A stretch of 64,000 nt of DNA from Tolypeutes matacus. Its lineage: Eukaryota > Chordata > Mammalia > Cingulata > Chlamyphoridae. Below the pieces are notes generated by a model. That model had not been told where the DNA came from. It saw nothing but the letters and a program-made list of their open reading frames with translations, and ran no database searches. Shown one piece after another: positions 12,895 to 24,242 of the stretch. Position 1 is the stretch's first letter. Each line of letters starts with the position of its first letter. The stretch covers positions 1,403,660 to 1,467,659 of the forward strand of contig JAKSZT010020697.1 in assembly GCA_026826555.1 (NCBI GenBank), given 5' to 3'. The translations under genes and the position numbers were made by a program.

Positions 12895-13316
12895 TTAGGT
12901 ATACATAGAGATGAGGAGAAGTTTATCTTCTCTTTGGGGACTTCACTCTTCTTAAATCAAAAAGTTATTCATGTTTGTTTTGTAAGTTCACAACTTTTAC
13001 TATACACTTATTTTTTTATGTCTGTTCATGTATAAATGATACACCAATAATAATATTAATAATAATAATAATAGGCTGGGTTGAGGAAAATACACCAATT
13101 GTAAGTTATTTTGGTAAGGAATAATATTTTGAAGATGCTTTTTATTCATCAGTTAAAAATGTTTCATAACAATGCAAAGTATTGTTGGTAAGGTGAGGTA
13201 TGAGAGCCCTGTATGATGTTATGTTTGTTTGTTTAATAAGTTCACAATTATTACTGTACACTTATTGTTTATGTATGTTTATGTATGAGTGATATACTTC
13301 AATAAATTTTAATAGA
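12895..13316 (+). repeat. LINE 3'-end family 'Z', two adjacent copies
   Basis: The block running from 'tttgtaagttcacaac' to a tail reading 'gatacaccaataataat' at 12975-13072 occurs again at 13230-13310, ending 'gatatacttcaataaatt'. The same ending occurs at 29990-30083 (plus) and, reversed, at 19790-19900. The AATAAA-like end and A/T-rich tail suggest LINE 3' ends. The first copy is followed by an (AAT)n stretch at 13045-13072. Confidence 0.65.
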
Positions 13317-13319
13317 AAG

Positions 13320-15455
13320 GTGATAGAGGTAAATTTGTGGACAGAAAATGGACAGCCACAAAGGTCAGGTCATCCAATTTTATTTTTTAAAAAGCAAAGA
13401 GAAAATTTGAGGACATGAAGATAGGAAATCAAAACTTTAGCAATTGTATGATTTATCTCTGAGCAATACCACCTCATAGTTTTATCATTTAATACAGTCA
13501 CTATTTCCTAATACTCTTGTACTATCCTACAACTTTGATTTGGGTTGGCATCCCAGTATGGAGGATACTATTTTCTATTCTCTAACATCTTTAATTGCCC
13601 TTTCTACCTGTTTGAATTTTAATAAGTCCAAATTAATCTGGCCTCAGATTTTTAAATTTGTGCCAAGTATTCTCCTTTTTTCCCTAGAAAATGAACATCT
13701 ACCTCCATCCCCTATATATCTATATAACTATGAGCTTTATTAAATCTGCTGAATTGAATAAGATGGTTCTAAATTATATATTATTCATGACTATTACCTT
13801 GTAATCAATAAAGATTTTCTCTCTCCGTTGCTTTATTTGACCTGCACATTTTTTTGTGTAATGTGTAATCATTTGTCTTGTTCACTTATGTACAGTTTGA
13901 CATTTGTTACAGAGTCTGTTTAATAAAGTTGTGCTAACACTAGGACAAAATGTTATTAGTTAGCTGTTCCCTCTGACACCCACACTACATGTCATATAAA
14001 ACATCAAATTCCAACCATTCATGTGAATTGCATCCTCAAAAGGAGAATTCATGAGGCAGCTGAGAAGGATGCTTCACATTCTATCCTTTTCTCAAAATCA
14101 AGTTTTGTAAACTTTATTGTTGGACAATTAATAAAGTGGAAAACAAGATACATCATAAATGATATTAACGTGTTTAAGGGCAGAAAACAAATGAAGTCAG
14201 AGAAGGAGAGAGAGTGGAATTGTAGTGAGCAGAGGAAAGATGAAAAAGAGAATGTTTACAAGGGTAATTAGACCAAAATTTCATCACAGACGTCAGCTTC
14301 TTTTCCCCTGACCCCCTGCATTATCACTTTCTCCCAAATCAGAGAAGGGGCACAGTTGTGGGACATGAGCAATGGTCATCATGGGTCTTTAAAACCAAAA
14401 CAATGGTGTAAAAGTGTGGTTCTATCTTATAGCCAGTCCATGAAATATCACTGCTAACCTTAAACTCTTCAAATGAGGGGACCCCCAAGAATAGAAACTG
14501 CTAGGCTGGCCTCAGAACCATGGTATTGTTTACACTCTCTTTTGAGAAGAAAGGCTTGTGAAAAACAGTGTAATTTTACTCTGAGGCCAGGGAAGTCTTG
14601 GGAATCAAGGAAAACTGTAACCCTCCATTTTGGAAACACTCTCCAAGGACATCATCTTTTCTGAAGAGAAAGACTGAGTTTAGAATCCATCAAGTCAGTC
14701 TTGAGGAGGCACCATGAAAACTATATTTCAGACAGATTGAAAAACTTACCTCAAGAGCAAATAGATGTCTTCCAATAAGTATATTTTTTATATCTTTAAC
14801 TTTAATTTACTTAAAAGGTAGATCATGAAGTCTGGATAAAATATGCAAACTATATTTCATTGCAACTTTGTGACATTTTCTATTACAGGAGCTTATGTGA
14901 AGTGGGAAGTTTAAGAAGAGAGGGGGTTCCTGTTTTTTGCCCAGCATCACATTTCCTCCTCAGGAGCAATGGGTTAGACAAAACAACAGGGTATATGGTG
15001 CAGGAGTGGGTGTGTGAAAACAGGGAAAGTTTCTCAATACAGATTCTGAAGACTTCCTTAAGGAAACAACTACTCCTGTGCTCTGAGAGAGAAACACCTC
15101 TGAAGCAAGCTCTGTTCCCACAAGTTCTCCTTTGTAAAAGTGTAACTTAATGTTTCATTTTCTTACTGTATTGGATATTTATAGTAATTCTCACAAAAGC
15201 TTACAATGTTGAAGGCAAGTTTTTACATTCAATGGCCACAACAACACTATTTCTCCATATGCAATCCCAGAGGATTCTCCAATGAGCAACTCAGAGTGTC
15301 AGTGCCAAAGAAATCCTTGGGGTCAGTTAGTGAAACTGCAACCCACTGTCAAATGCAGGTGAGGAAACCTCATTCCCTTCTCATTATTTGCTTAAGCAAG
15401 TCTCTAAGAGTGATTTGAAAGTCTTTAAGCTAGTTAAAGATGTATATAGGTGAAA
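13320..15455. other. No recognised gene; includes a less AT-rich unique block
   Basis: Short reading frames (13540-13743, 14023-14271, 14473-14664, 14860-15150) have no family resemblance that I can see. Bases 14290-15190 are somewhat less AT-rich than the surroundings and match no repeat in this window. They could be an old element or conserved non-coding DNA. Confidence 0.4.
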
Positions 15456-15570
15456 TATGTGTGGTAGACTTGAGTACTGGCTCTGCCACATACTTGTGTA
15501 CAAATTTAAGTCAGTATCTTAATCACTTTAACTTGCAATTTCCTTTTTTGTAAAATGTAACTAAATTTTT
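15456..15570 (+). repeat. MIR SINE relic
   Basis: The text 'gagtactggctctgccacat' followed by 'aagtcagtatcttaatcact' and 'tttgtaaaatg' matches the core and tail layout of the ancient mammalian MIR in plus orientation. Confidence 0.75.
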
Positions 15571-15574
15571 ATTT

Positions 15575-16105
15575 GGCATTATTAATATTAAATTCTCTCA
15601 ATTCTAATCCCATATATAGTTTTATATCAGTGTAGAAAGGAGAGGAGAAAGATAAAAGGTAAAAGAAGTATTGAATACTAGTCTTTAGTATTTCTTTTAG
15701 TTTTTAAAGATTTTTTCTGAGGGTATATGCTCTTCTACTGTTAGGGAATAAAGTTTGATTTTTGCTTATAATGTGGTTGCAAGCCATTAAAGTTGGGAGA
15801 GATTAAATAAGAAAATTACTTTCCTACCTAGGAAACAAATTACTACTTAGAATATATTTCCTGTTTGGTACGCCACTGACTGCTTGATACATGTGATGAT
15901 GATGTAGATCAGGGTGGGACTGGGGAAGAGAGGTGAGAGATAGAAATGGAGATGGGATAATGACATGAATAGAATGTACCATGCTATGCAAATTTTACTG
16001 AAGGGCCTAGTATCAGCCAATAATCCCAAGTGTCCCAGAAAAACTTCTTGGAGAAAATCATGGCCCAGCACCTGACCTTTTTCGTTAGAAATGGACTGGA
16101 AGAAT
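15575..16105. other. Nothing recognised
   Basis: AT-rich DNA. The minus-strand frame at 15847-16131 shows no known domain and overlaps the MIR relic that follows. Confidence 0.4.
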
Positions 16106-16107
16106 CT

Positions 16108-16215
16108 TGAGGAAGGTTTATGGCAAGTCACATAATGCTTCTGAGCCTCAGTTTCCCACCAATTAAATGGGAATAATAAGGCTTAACTTTAAAAAGTCTC
16201 TGTAAAGACTAAGAA
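16108..16215 (+). repeat. MIR SINE relic
   Basis: 'ggcaagtcacataatgcttc', then 'tgagcctcagtttcccacc' and 'taaatgggaataataa', is the typical MIR core-to-tail sequence in plus orientation. Confidence 0.8.
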
Positions 16216-16299
16216 AACATAACATATGTATAAAAAAGGTTACCTGGCTCAGATAAAGTGATGAAAAATATTTACATATTCTTCTTCATCCTCCTGAAA

Positions 16300-16412
16300 T
16301 ATGTGAGTCCAAGGGAAGGAAATAGCTCATGAACCTCACCCAGGTAATAACACAAGTAAGCTTAGAATCCAAATCTCTTAATGGCCAATTTCAAGTGCTT
16401 TTCCTTAAAAAC
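16300..16412 (+). repeat. Possible L2/MIR-type relic
   Basis: The pattern 'acctcacccaggtaataaca', then 'caagtaagcttagaatccaa' and 'atctctt', resembles the conserved 3' text of L2/MIR elements. It is diverged and the family is uncertain. Confidence 0.45.
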
Positions 16413-17194
16413 AAAGTACAGTAATGCCATAAGCTTCCTTGGCCTGGGAAAGAAGAAAGCCAATGAAAGAGATCTGACGTCACACTTTCCAGTTGGGAGA
16501 CATTAAACTAATTCCCAGGCTGAGGCAATGATCAATCTTCTCGGTTAAATTGGGAAAATTTTGCAGACAGTGGTTTTCTAGGATTTCATTGAACTGCCTA
16601 TAGGAAAGATGCTGGGTCAGTGGTTGCTTGATGTTCCTTCAATCTCTGAGGTGAATTGATCATGAGAGATCATTAAATATTCATTGTACATTGAATGACT
16701 GGGTTATCTAACTGGACTCCAGTTTCTGTCAAAGCACTGTCAGTGTTTTCTTGAAACAGTTAAGTGTGATCATTCAATCATGGTAACTTTAAACTTTGAA
16801 AGAGATGATAACTGAGGTTTGAACTATTTTGAGTTTGGTGCATCTTTTCCTCATGTATAATCTTAGGATAAATTGGAGCTTACTTCAAACTCTGACCATT
16901 AAGATTGTACCATACTAAGATGAAGTGATGAAGAGTAATTTAAAAACTCTAGCCAAATTCAAATCCAACTAAAAAGATGAAAAATTGTTGTAATAGACAA
17001 TTTTATTGGCATCAAAAATAACTTCAGAATAAAAATCAGATCACTGAGAACAACATTTTTTTTTTTTGGCAGGAGATGGGAGAAAGAATGTTGAAAGGGG
17101 AGTAAAAAGAAGAATGGAAAAAGAACCAAGGTATTATTTACTATTTTAATTTTTAGTGTAGATGATAAAATTAAATAGTATATGAATTTATTTG
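16413..17194. other. Nothing recognised
   Basis: AT-rich DNA with a T run at about 17058-17067. No supportable gene. Confidence 0.4.
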
Positions 17195-17781
17195 AAACAC
17201 CAGAAGGCCAAGGATTTGAATATCAGTGCAGGCAAAGTACAACAATGGGTGCAAGTGGAATGTGAAGGATCAAAGACATTGAGAACACAGAAAGGCAGCT
17301 GAAAAGTAAAGAAAATTTGTATCACAAATTCAGAATTCAGGCTACCCCAGTTAGAACGCCTCAAAGCTTCCAGTTCAAGATAGAAGGGTAGAGCAAGGGC
17401 TTGTAAATAATAACATATTGGTCATAGTCTAGGCTTTGAAGACAATCACCTGTACCCCAGCAAAGAAGTGTTCAGCAAAGAGGGTCATGCAGCCATTAAA
17501 GTAGATGGTTTGCCTTTCATAGGTGAAGTTCACATGTATTTTTGGGGTGATGACAGAGTAGAAATATACATTCAGGAAGGACAGAAATGTAAAAAAGAAG
17601 TACATGTGAGAGTCTAGAAGTGCCAGGATGCTGACAATGGTCACCACAATCAGCAAGTTATCCTCAACCTTTGCAATGTAGCACACACAAAAAACATACA
17701 ACAAATTCTATTTTCTGAACATTTGCATTATGTGAAAAACTCAGGAGGATAAATTCAGTTATGGTAGCTTTAATTTAACAT
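17195..17781 (-). pseudogene. Olfactory receptor pseudogene 1 (family-4-like), truncated
   Basis: Reads on the minus strand from a possible ATG at 17781. TITEFILLSFSH and ANVQKIEFVV (N terminus and TM1) are followed by a frameshift, then DNLLIVVTIVSILALLDS, MYFFFTFLSFLN and SVITPKIHVNF (TM1-TM3). The ECL1/TM3 part reads GCMTLFAEHFFAGVQVIV. A one-base shift then hits the DRY region, which continues as YDQYVIIYKPLLYPSI (arginine changed to glutamine). Later TM4/ECL2 text includes QIFFTFQLPFCVLN near 17250, after which similarity fades at about 17195, so TM5 to the C terminus are missing. Several frameshifts and stops make it non-functional. The order and motifs identify a class II OR of the OR4 type, though the exact subfamily is not settled. 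Confidence 0.88.
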
Positions 17782-17784
17782 AAT

Positions 17785-18372
17785 TTCAGTGGAAAAGTTG
17801 AAAGCTATTACAGTGACCTTGTAATATCTGCCCTTAAGAGAAAGAAATATTCATCTCAGAAGAATTTATGGTATTATCATAATCATAAACAGATTGGTGT
17901 ATCTATATCCAAAATTATCTTAAGTGTTTCTTTTGTCACTGAGAACACAAAATTTGTTGAAGGTAGTAATGGGAAGACAGGCAGAGTTGAGATGGAGATA
18001 AATTATTATGAATTTAAAAATAGCTAGACTTTCAGTGTGGGGGAAAAGAAAGATCCATATTTGGTTCGGTGACAAATAGTTTTTTTCTTAAGTGCCACTC
18101 TGTCCATTTAGGAGATGCTTCATGGAGAAAATTGGTGAGAAGAATTCTGAAGTCATAGCTAAGCTTTGAGGAAAGAACAATTTATTAATGATACCTCCTC
18201 CAGGAGTGAATTTCATGGCCAAAACTTTAACCATTGATCAGGAAACATTATCTACAAATAAAAGAAGAAATAACACACAGTTTAAGAGCACTTGGAAACC
18301 ACGCCTACTATTTCAAACATTTCTTTAAAAGTCTGAACTCTATTGGGACTTTAAGATGAGCTGATTTATCCC
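17785..18372. other. Nothing recognised
   Basis: AT-rich DNA upstream of OR pseudogene 1 on its strand. I cannot identify a promoter or an upstream exon. Confidence 0.4.
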
Positions 18373-18961
18373 TGTGGCAGTTTGAGTTTATACAAGAATT
18401 CCAAAAATAGAAAGGTTAGTTTTGTAAACTAATCTATACTTCTGGGTATGATGCACTTTGATTGTATTAGATTCATCTGAGATATCTTTGATTAAATTAC
18501 CTGCTTAGATTAGGGTTATGATTTGACCATGTTAGGAAAACATGACTCAGGTTGTCTGCATCCTTGGTAGGCTTAAATAATGGACACTCACTCAAGAAGA
18601 CAGACCAGAAGAGAGCAAGAGCTCTGTCATATTTGATCCTGTGGCCCCAAGGAGAGATGAGCCATTCACCTATAGTTTGCAGCTGAGGAGATCAGAGAGC
18701 TGAGCAGCTGAGAAGGCCCAGAAAAAAATTAGCCCCATGGCAGATAATGATATAGGAAGCCCTGAGACATCAAGCAGAGATCGACTGCCATTTTGCTTCA
18801 ACATGTGGCTGATGGCTTTGGTGAGCAAGTACCTATTATGGTGCCCTGAGTTGGACTTTCCACAGCCTTGGGACTATAAACTTTTAACCCAAATAAATAC
18901 CCTTTATAAAGCCACAGATTTCTGGTACTTTGCATCAGTACCCCTTTGGCAGACTAATACA
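18373..18961 (+). mobile_element. MaLR-like solo LTR (family X, copy 1) with exact duplication
   Basis: The element begins TGTGGCAGTTTGAG and ends GCAGACTAATACA, so it has TG...CA ends and is 589 bp long. It is flanked by a perfect 5-bp direct repeat ATCCC at 18368-18372 and 18962-18966, as expected for retroviral-type integration. The same family occurs at 23439, 25732, and twice on the minus strand at 59270-60360. A polyadenylation-type AATAAA lies at 18889-18894. Confidence 0.85.
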
Positions 18962-19124
18962 ATCCCTTATAATATAGAAAGATTTGTGGGAAAGTACCTA
19001 GCTCTAAGTTTATACATAACATGTATGTCCTAAGTGTCATGTTGCTTTTGTTTTCATTCATCATTTTAATAAAAAGAACTAGAGCTTAGAAAACTAACAG
19101 TAACTCCCTCATACTGTTCTCCTG

Positions 19125-19325
19125 ATTAATAAATAATGCAAGAATATCAATTGTTCAGTGCCTATGCCTAGGAAATAGTCAATGTTAGATCACATTATCT
19201 CCATTTTACTGGTAGGAAACTCATACTTTGAAGAGTTAAACAAATAATGATGGTGGATCTGTTATTTTAACACAGAACCTCTGGCTCCCACACGAAGTCC
19301 TTTCCACTGGTCTAAAAGGAAAAGG
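19125..19325 (+). repeat. L2/MIR-type relic
   Basis: 'atctccattttactggtagg', then 'aaactcat', 'gaagagttaaa' and 'cagaacctctggctcccaca', follows the conserved order of L2/MIR-type ancient repeats in plus orientation. Confidence 0.55.
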
Positions 19326-19775
19326 ATAGGAATGTTTACTTTCTACAGTCTCCACCTACATCTAATGGTTAAAGCATTCTGATTCCTTTATTCTTGTATG
19401 AACTTATGAACAAGGACTCCAGGTGAAGGAGACAGGAAATGATTTAGAATCACAAGGTAATAGCCCCATTATTTATGTATGCAAATTGGCAACAACTACA
19501 TAGGTAAGGAGTAGGAACAAAATGATGAATATAAGTCAGAGTCTTAAGACTTTGTTATTTGCCTATTTTTTCAATAATGTGACCCAAATTGATCAAGCAC
19601 AGCTGTTCATGGTAAATGTTTCTAAATTATATGGCTTTTTTTTTTTTTTGCAGAATAGAGATGTTCATATATAGCATACCTGTTCATCTTACAAAATTAT
19701 GATTAAGGTCAAATTAGAAACTGTGAAAACATTCCTTATGATAAAGTGCTCTTATAAATTATAGTTATTATTCTC

Positions 19776-20340
19776 TCATTTTATTTATTTATTTTTATAA
19801 GATAGATTTTTTATTGAAGTGTATCATTTATACATGAACATACATAAACAATAAAAGTTGTGAACTTACAAAATAAACATACATTACATCATACAGGGGT
19901 CCCATACATCACCCCTCCACCAACACCTTGCATTATTGTGATACATTTGTTACAAGCTATAGAAAAGCATTGTCAAAATATTACTAACTATAGTCCATAT
20001 ATTACATTTGGTGTATTTTTCCCTCAACCCACCCTATTTAAAAGAGGTAGACATCAGTATTGTCAAACTCTCTTGTGCATTCAAACTAGGCCCCCATTAA
20101 CCTGCTTGGTGCCCCTCCAATTGAGTTATTGGCTAGGTCAGTGACTGTAACCCTTAACACAATAAAAGTACTTACCACATCTCTGGACATGCCCCTGAAG
20201 TGGATGGAAAGTATGTTGTTGTTCTGGATGCCTACAGCAGCCAGCAATGGGTTGACATATACAGATTTACAATGGACATTGCATCCAGACTGGCTCTGTT
20301 TCAATGGTAATTGCCTTTAAATCCTATATGTTGTCCTAGA
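19776..20340 (-). repeat. LINE 3'-end family Z copy, antisense
   Basis: T-rich start at 19776-19815 (the tail read in reverse), then 'gaagtgtatcatttatacat' and 'aaaagttgtgaacttacaaa', the reverse of the ends at 13230-13310 and 29990-30083. Further in, 'gtgatacatttgttacaagc' and 'actatagtcc' also occur in the antisense L1 3' end at 53050-53110. The inner boundary near 20340 is uncertain. Confidence 0.65.
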
Positions 20341-20359
20341 TGGGATTACAGAACAGAAA

Positions 20360-20581
20360 AAATGACAATAGTGGAAAAACTATGGATACATGAATAAAGT
20401 CTGGAGCTTTGCCAACAGGAATGTATTAATGTTAATTTCAAAATTTTGATGAGTGTAACCATGGTGATGTAAGATGTTACAATCAGGGGATTATTGGTGA
20501 GGAAGATAAAAGAACTTTTCCTAATATCTTTGCTACTTTTCTCTAAATATAAGCACACGTTTAAAATATGTTTAATGCAGT
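20360..20581 (+). repeat. Old L1 3'-end relic
   Basis: The text 'gtgatgtaagatgttacaat', then 'caggggattattggtgagg', 'atatctttgctacttttc' and 'tctaaat' matches the usual last 150 bases of old mammalian L1 copies. It lies immediately beside the antisense family Z copy. Confidence 0.6.
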
Positions 20582-21415
20582 TTATAACATATCAAATGAA
20601 CTTAACTATTTTTAGTACTTTGCCTTTTACTTTTACATCTTTACCATGATTACATCAATTAATGTGTATTTTACTTTAGCAATATAGTAAAAACAATATG
20701 TTCTTTATTATTTTATGAAAACCTAAGATTCCCAATGGAATTAAATGTTATTGTGGGAAGGAAGTGTACAGCTTGTGGAAAATTACACTCTACAATATCA
20801 CTTGTACATTATTTTCCTGTGAGAAAATCTGTCACACTTGTGCTCTAGGGCATGCAGGAAGCTATGTGTTGCCTGCTGAGTTTCCCTTAATGAAGGGGAG
20901 CCAAGGACCCACTGGACCTCCATATCTGGATTTGAACCCAGCTGTTTATGAGTATGGTGTCCATGTTCTTAATCATTTCATAGCTTTGTCTCTTCTGCTT
21001 TGAACTTTGGCTAAACTGATCACTGCTGGATAATATGTTTCTTAGTATTACTTTTTAATTAATGATTGATGACTAACCCAATGACTTTATTGGGTTTGTT
21101 TTATTTTCTGATTTTCTGGGTGACAGCCTGTAGCTGTATATGGAGTTCATGATTCACATAAATTTTATTAATACCTAAAACACTTGGAATATAATAGAAT
21201 TGATTGTTTTAATGCAAGCACAAAACTATCAACATGGATTTGCATATTTGTTAGTTTTATTAATCATTGTAACTTATTTTGGTAATTCTAAGTGGCAATC
21301 ATAAAAATCAAGTTATTGATAATTCTCACAATAAACCCCACTATTCTTTTATTTATCTATTTAAAAAATTTAAAATTATATAAGCTATATAATTGATATG
21401 ATTCTGTTAAAGGTG
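20582..21415. other. Nothing recognised apart from a faint L2/MIR-like hint
   Basis: Bases 20880-20970 ('ctggatttgaacccagctg') faintly recall an ancient L2/MIR relic. The frame at 20764-21003 has no family resemblance. Confidence 0.35.
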
Positions 21416-22010
21416 CAAATGAAGACACAAACATCCTTCAAAGTGGAGTCTACCTACAGAAAATGAAGTCAAAATTTGAAGTAATTTTGTGGATGACTCA
21501 TGGAAAAGCTTTCTGTGAATATGGGAGCTGTCCTTCAAAAATGAGGGCGAGGTCAAAGTCTTCACAGACAAATTAAACCAATAAAATATATTACCAAAAG
21601 ACCAGATTTGTAAGAGATATTAAAGGGTGTGCAACAGCCTGAAAGGGAAAAACAAGGGTGAGAGATTTGAAGAAGAGTTTAGAAATGAAGATTATTAGGA
21701 AGGGTAAACTAAAGGATAAGAAGGCAGACAATAGAATGGTATGACAACAGAGAAACAAAGGACAAAATGGAAGAAGCAAGTAATGCCTTTGCAGTAATAA
21801 CACTGAATGTTAATGGATTGAACTCCAATCAAAAGACATAGACTGATAGAATGAATTAAAAAAATATATAAGCCATCTATACATTGTCTACAAAAGACCC
21901 ACCTCAGATGTAAGGATGCAACCAGGTTAAAAGTGAAAGGTTGGAAAAGGTATTCCATGCAAATATTAACCAAAAATGATCAGGAGAATACCAGACAAAT
22001 GTCAAATAAC
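21416..22010 (+). mobile_element. Old L1 fragment: ORF1 end, spacer and ORF2 start
   Basis: Bases 21510-21650 parallel the ORF1 C-terminal region ('gagggcgaggtcaaagtctt', 'cagcctgaaaggg'). From 21770 the text 'gcagtaataacactgaatgt' and 'taatggattgaactcc' matches the start of ORF2 at 3155. The 'ctacaaaagacccacctcag' block matches the endonuclease QETHL region. It has many stops and is older than copy A. Confidence 0.8.
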
Positions 22011-22620
22011 AATATTATAGTATATGAACAATAATTACTCAGTGTAAATAGAAAGTTGTTCCTGTGATCAGTATTCTGTATGTTTCTTCATACAAAATAA
22101 ACACTAGCTTTTAATTGAGAAGGACTGCAGAAGAAATATTTTCTGGATACTTCATTTTCCTTTAACCCTTTCTTATTCATACTCTTTAATGAAAATAATC
22201 CATCTTCATCAATAATGATTTAACATGACTACTGTTGGAAAAGATTTTGAGTTTTTCTGCCTCATAAAATAATGACTTGGCATGTTATTTCTTGTAATTC
22301 ATTCCAATAAGATGTGAAGAATTGCCAAATAGGAATTTGATTATCTAGAAAGAATTATGGCCTAAATGGAAATTAAACAACTAAACCTATAATTTCTTTC
22401 TTTCTTAGAGATGATTATGTCCAATAGTTAGAGCTGTAATATAAAAATTAGAATTATGTTGTAATTAATTTCTATTATATTAGTATTATTTAACTGTTTG
22501 TTGCTATATTATCTATGTCTTATAATTGATTATATTAAATCTAACCTGGCCTTGCACTCTCTTTTAAAATTTGTAATTTCTTTCAATCTATTTTTCTATT
22601 TATTTTACAATAAAGGTCTT
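22011..22620. other. AT-rich DNA, nothing recognised
   Basis: No supportable gene or named repeat. Confidence 0.4.
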
Positions 22621-22870
22621 TTGAAGAGCTAAATAAAAGCCATTGATTATACACTTTGAAAAGGTCATATGATATGTGAATATGTCTTAATAATACTGCT
22701 TAATAAACAAATAAATGTAAGAATAGGCAGAAATAGTAGCTACATACGGCAGGGGAAGCAGAGATTGAGAGGGGAGGAATTTCCTTGTTTGTCTGTTTGT
22801 TTTTTAATACTATTATTATTGAAATAATGAAAGTATAAAATTACTCAAAAATTAAATGTTTATCAAAAAG
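22621..22870 (+). repeat. Repeat family 'W' copy (LINE 3'-end-like)
   Basis: The block with 'ctgcttaataaacaaataaa', then 'gaataggcagaaatagtagc', 'gattgagaggggagg' and 'tattattgaaataatgaaag', recurs at 29541-29830 and 30120-30400 in the same orientation. I infer a short LINE-derived 3' end. Confidence 0.6.
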
Positions 22871-23114
22871 AAAAATGAAGGTAACTGATCAGTTTCTGCT
22901 ATCAAAAAGATAGCAATATGGATTTGGGGTAGGTGGTAGAGTTGGGATTTAATAGTTAGTTAATGGAACACCTATTAAAATGACAGGAATTGTCTGAAAA
23001 ACTATTTTGAAACTCTGGCAACCAGAATAACACTGTACCTCATTCAGGGAAGAGCAGGAAAAAGTGGCTGATAAGTTAAGGTAAAGAAGTGTGAATTGCT
23101 CTCTCTTTATGACA

Positions 23115-23438
23115 ACTACCTTTAGCTGGTCTCACAAAGAAAAAAAATACAGAGGATATAAATAAAAATAATTAGAAATTAAAAAGGGGATATTATACCA
23201 ACCCACTGAAATGAAAAGGACTAGAAAAGGATGTTTTGAACAATTGTACACAAATAAATTATATAATCTAGATGAAATGGGCAGATTCATAGCAACATAC
23301 AAACTAACTACATGTACTACAGAAAAAATAGAAGATCCCCACAAACCAATTACCAGCAAAGAGATTGAATTAGTAATCAAAACCTCCCAGGATCAGATGG
23401 CTTCACAGGGGAGTTCTGCCAAACTTTCCTAGAAGACT
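23115..23438 (+). mobile_element. Old L1 ORF2 fragment (endonuclease-RT linker)
   Basis: Matches the region of ORF2 at about 4170-4510 in copy A: 'gctggtctcacaaagaaa', then [32 protein letters not shown] and QDQMASQG. It is cut off at 23438 by LTR X copy 2 and does not resume beyond 26348. Confidence 0.85.
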
Positions 23439-24105
23439 GTAGCAGTTTGGCAGTTTGATATAGTTACAATTTCCAAAAATAGATATTGGATTATGCTTGT
23501 AAACTCATCATGATTAGGACATAATCATAACTAAGCTGGGCATGATTAAGTTATGATTAGGACTTTGATTTGACCACATCAGTAGGGCATTGAGCCCCAC
23601 CCCTTGGTGGGTGGGGAATCAAAGAAAAAAGACATGGCACAGGACAGAGTTGGGGTTATGAGTTGGAGTTTTGAGTTGGGGTTCTGATGTAGAGTCTTGA
23701 GCTGAAGCCCCGGGAAGTAATCATACAGAGGAGCTTGGTCATGAAGAAGGAGAGAAGGCCCCAGGAGAAGAGATGAGCCATTCAACTGACAGTTCACAGC
23801 TGGCCTTGTGGAGAGAGGCAAAGGCTAGATAGCCTCAAAATCAACAGCTGACCTTGTGGAGGAAACAGAGGAGCTGAACCTAGAGAGAAATAGAGCCCTG
23901 GGAAAAGAGGCACCCAAGAAGCCTGATCCCTGGCAAACATCAGCAGTTGTCTTGCTCCAATATGTGACAACAGACTTTGGTGAAGGAAGAAACTTATGCT
24001 GTATGGCCTGGTAACTGTAAGCTTCTACCCCAAATGAATACTCATTATAAAACCCAATTGATTATTGGTATTTTGCATCAGCACCCCTTTTGGCTGACTA
24101 ATACA
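23439..24105 (+). mobile_element. MaLR-like LTR (family X, copy 2)
   Basis: Starts TGTAGCAGTTTGGC, with a short local duplication of 'gcagttt', and ends GGCTGACTAATACA. It is homologous over its whole length to copies 1 and 3. It is followed at 24106 by text resembling a MaLR internal start, so this may be a 5' LTR rather than a solo LTR. No matching duplication is seen between 'aagac' upstream and any downstream candidate. Confidence 0.8.
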
Positions 24106-24242
24106 GAATTTGGTACCAGAAATGAGGTAGTACTTTTGCAAACACCAAAATGTTGGAATGGTTTTATAAATGAGTGAGGGGTATTTTTGGAGGAATTGTG
24201 AGATGCTTGATAGAAAAGGCCTAGATTGCTTTGCAGAGATTG
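24106..24242 (+). mobile_element. MaLR-like internal region start
   Basis: Immediately after the LTR end comes 'tttggtaccagaaatgagg', then 'tgttggaatggtttt' and 'gaaaaggcctagattgcttt'. From knowledge of THE1/MST-type MaLR internals, which begin with a 'ggtaccag' motif and later carry a 'gcctagattgc' block, this is the 5' part of such an internal region. This places family X in the ERVL-MaLR group. Confidence 0.6.

Noticed and set aside
14860..15150. Possible exon after an acceptor-like 'tattacag'
   Set aside because: No family resemblance, no matching donor or neighbouring exon, and such motifs occur by chance.
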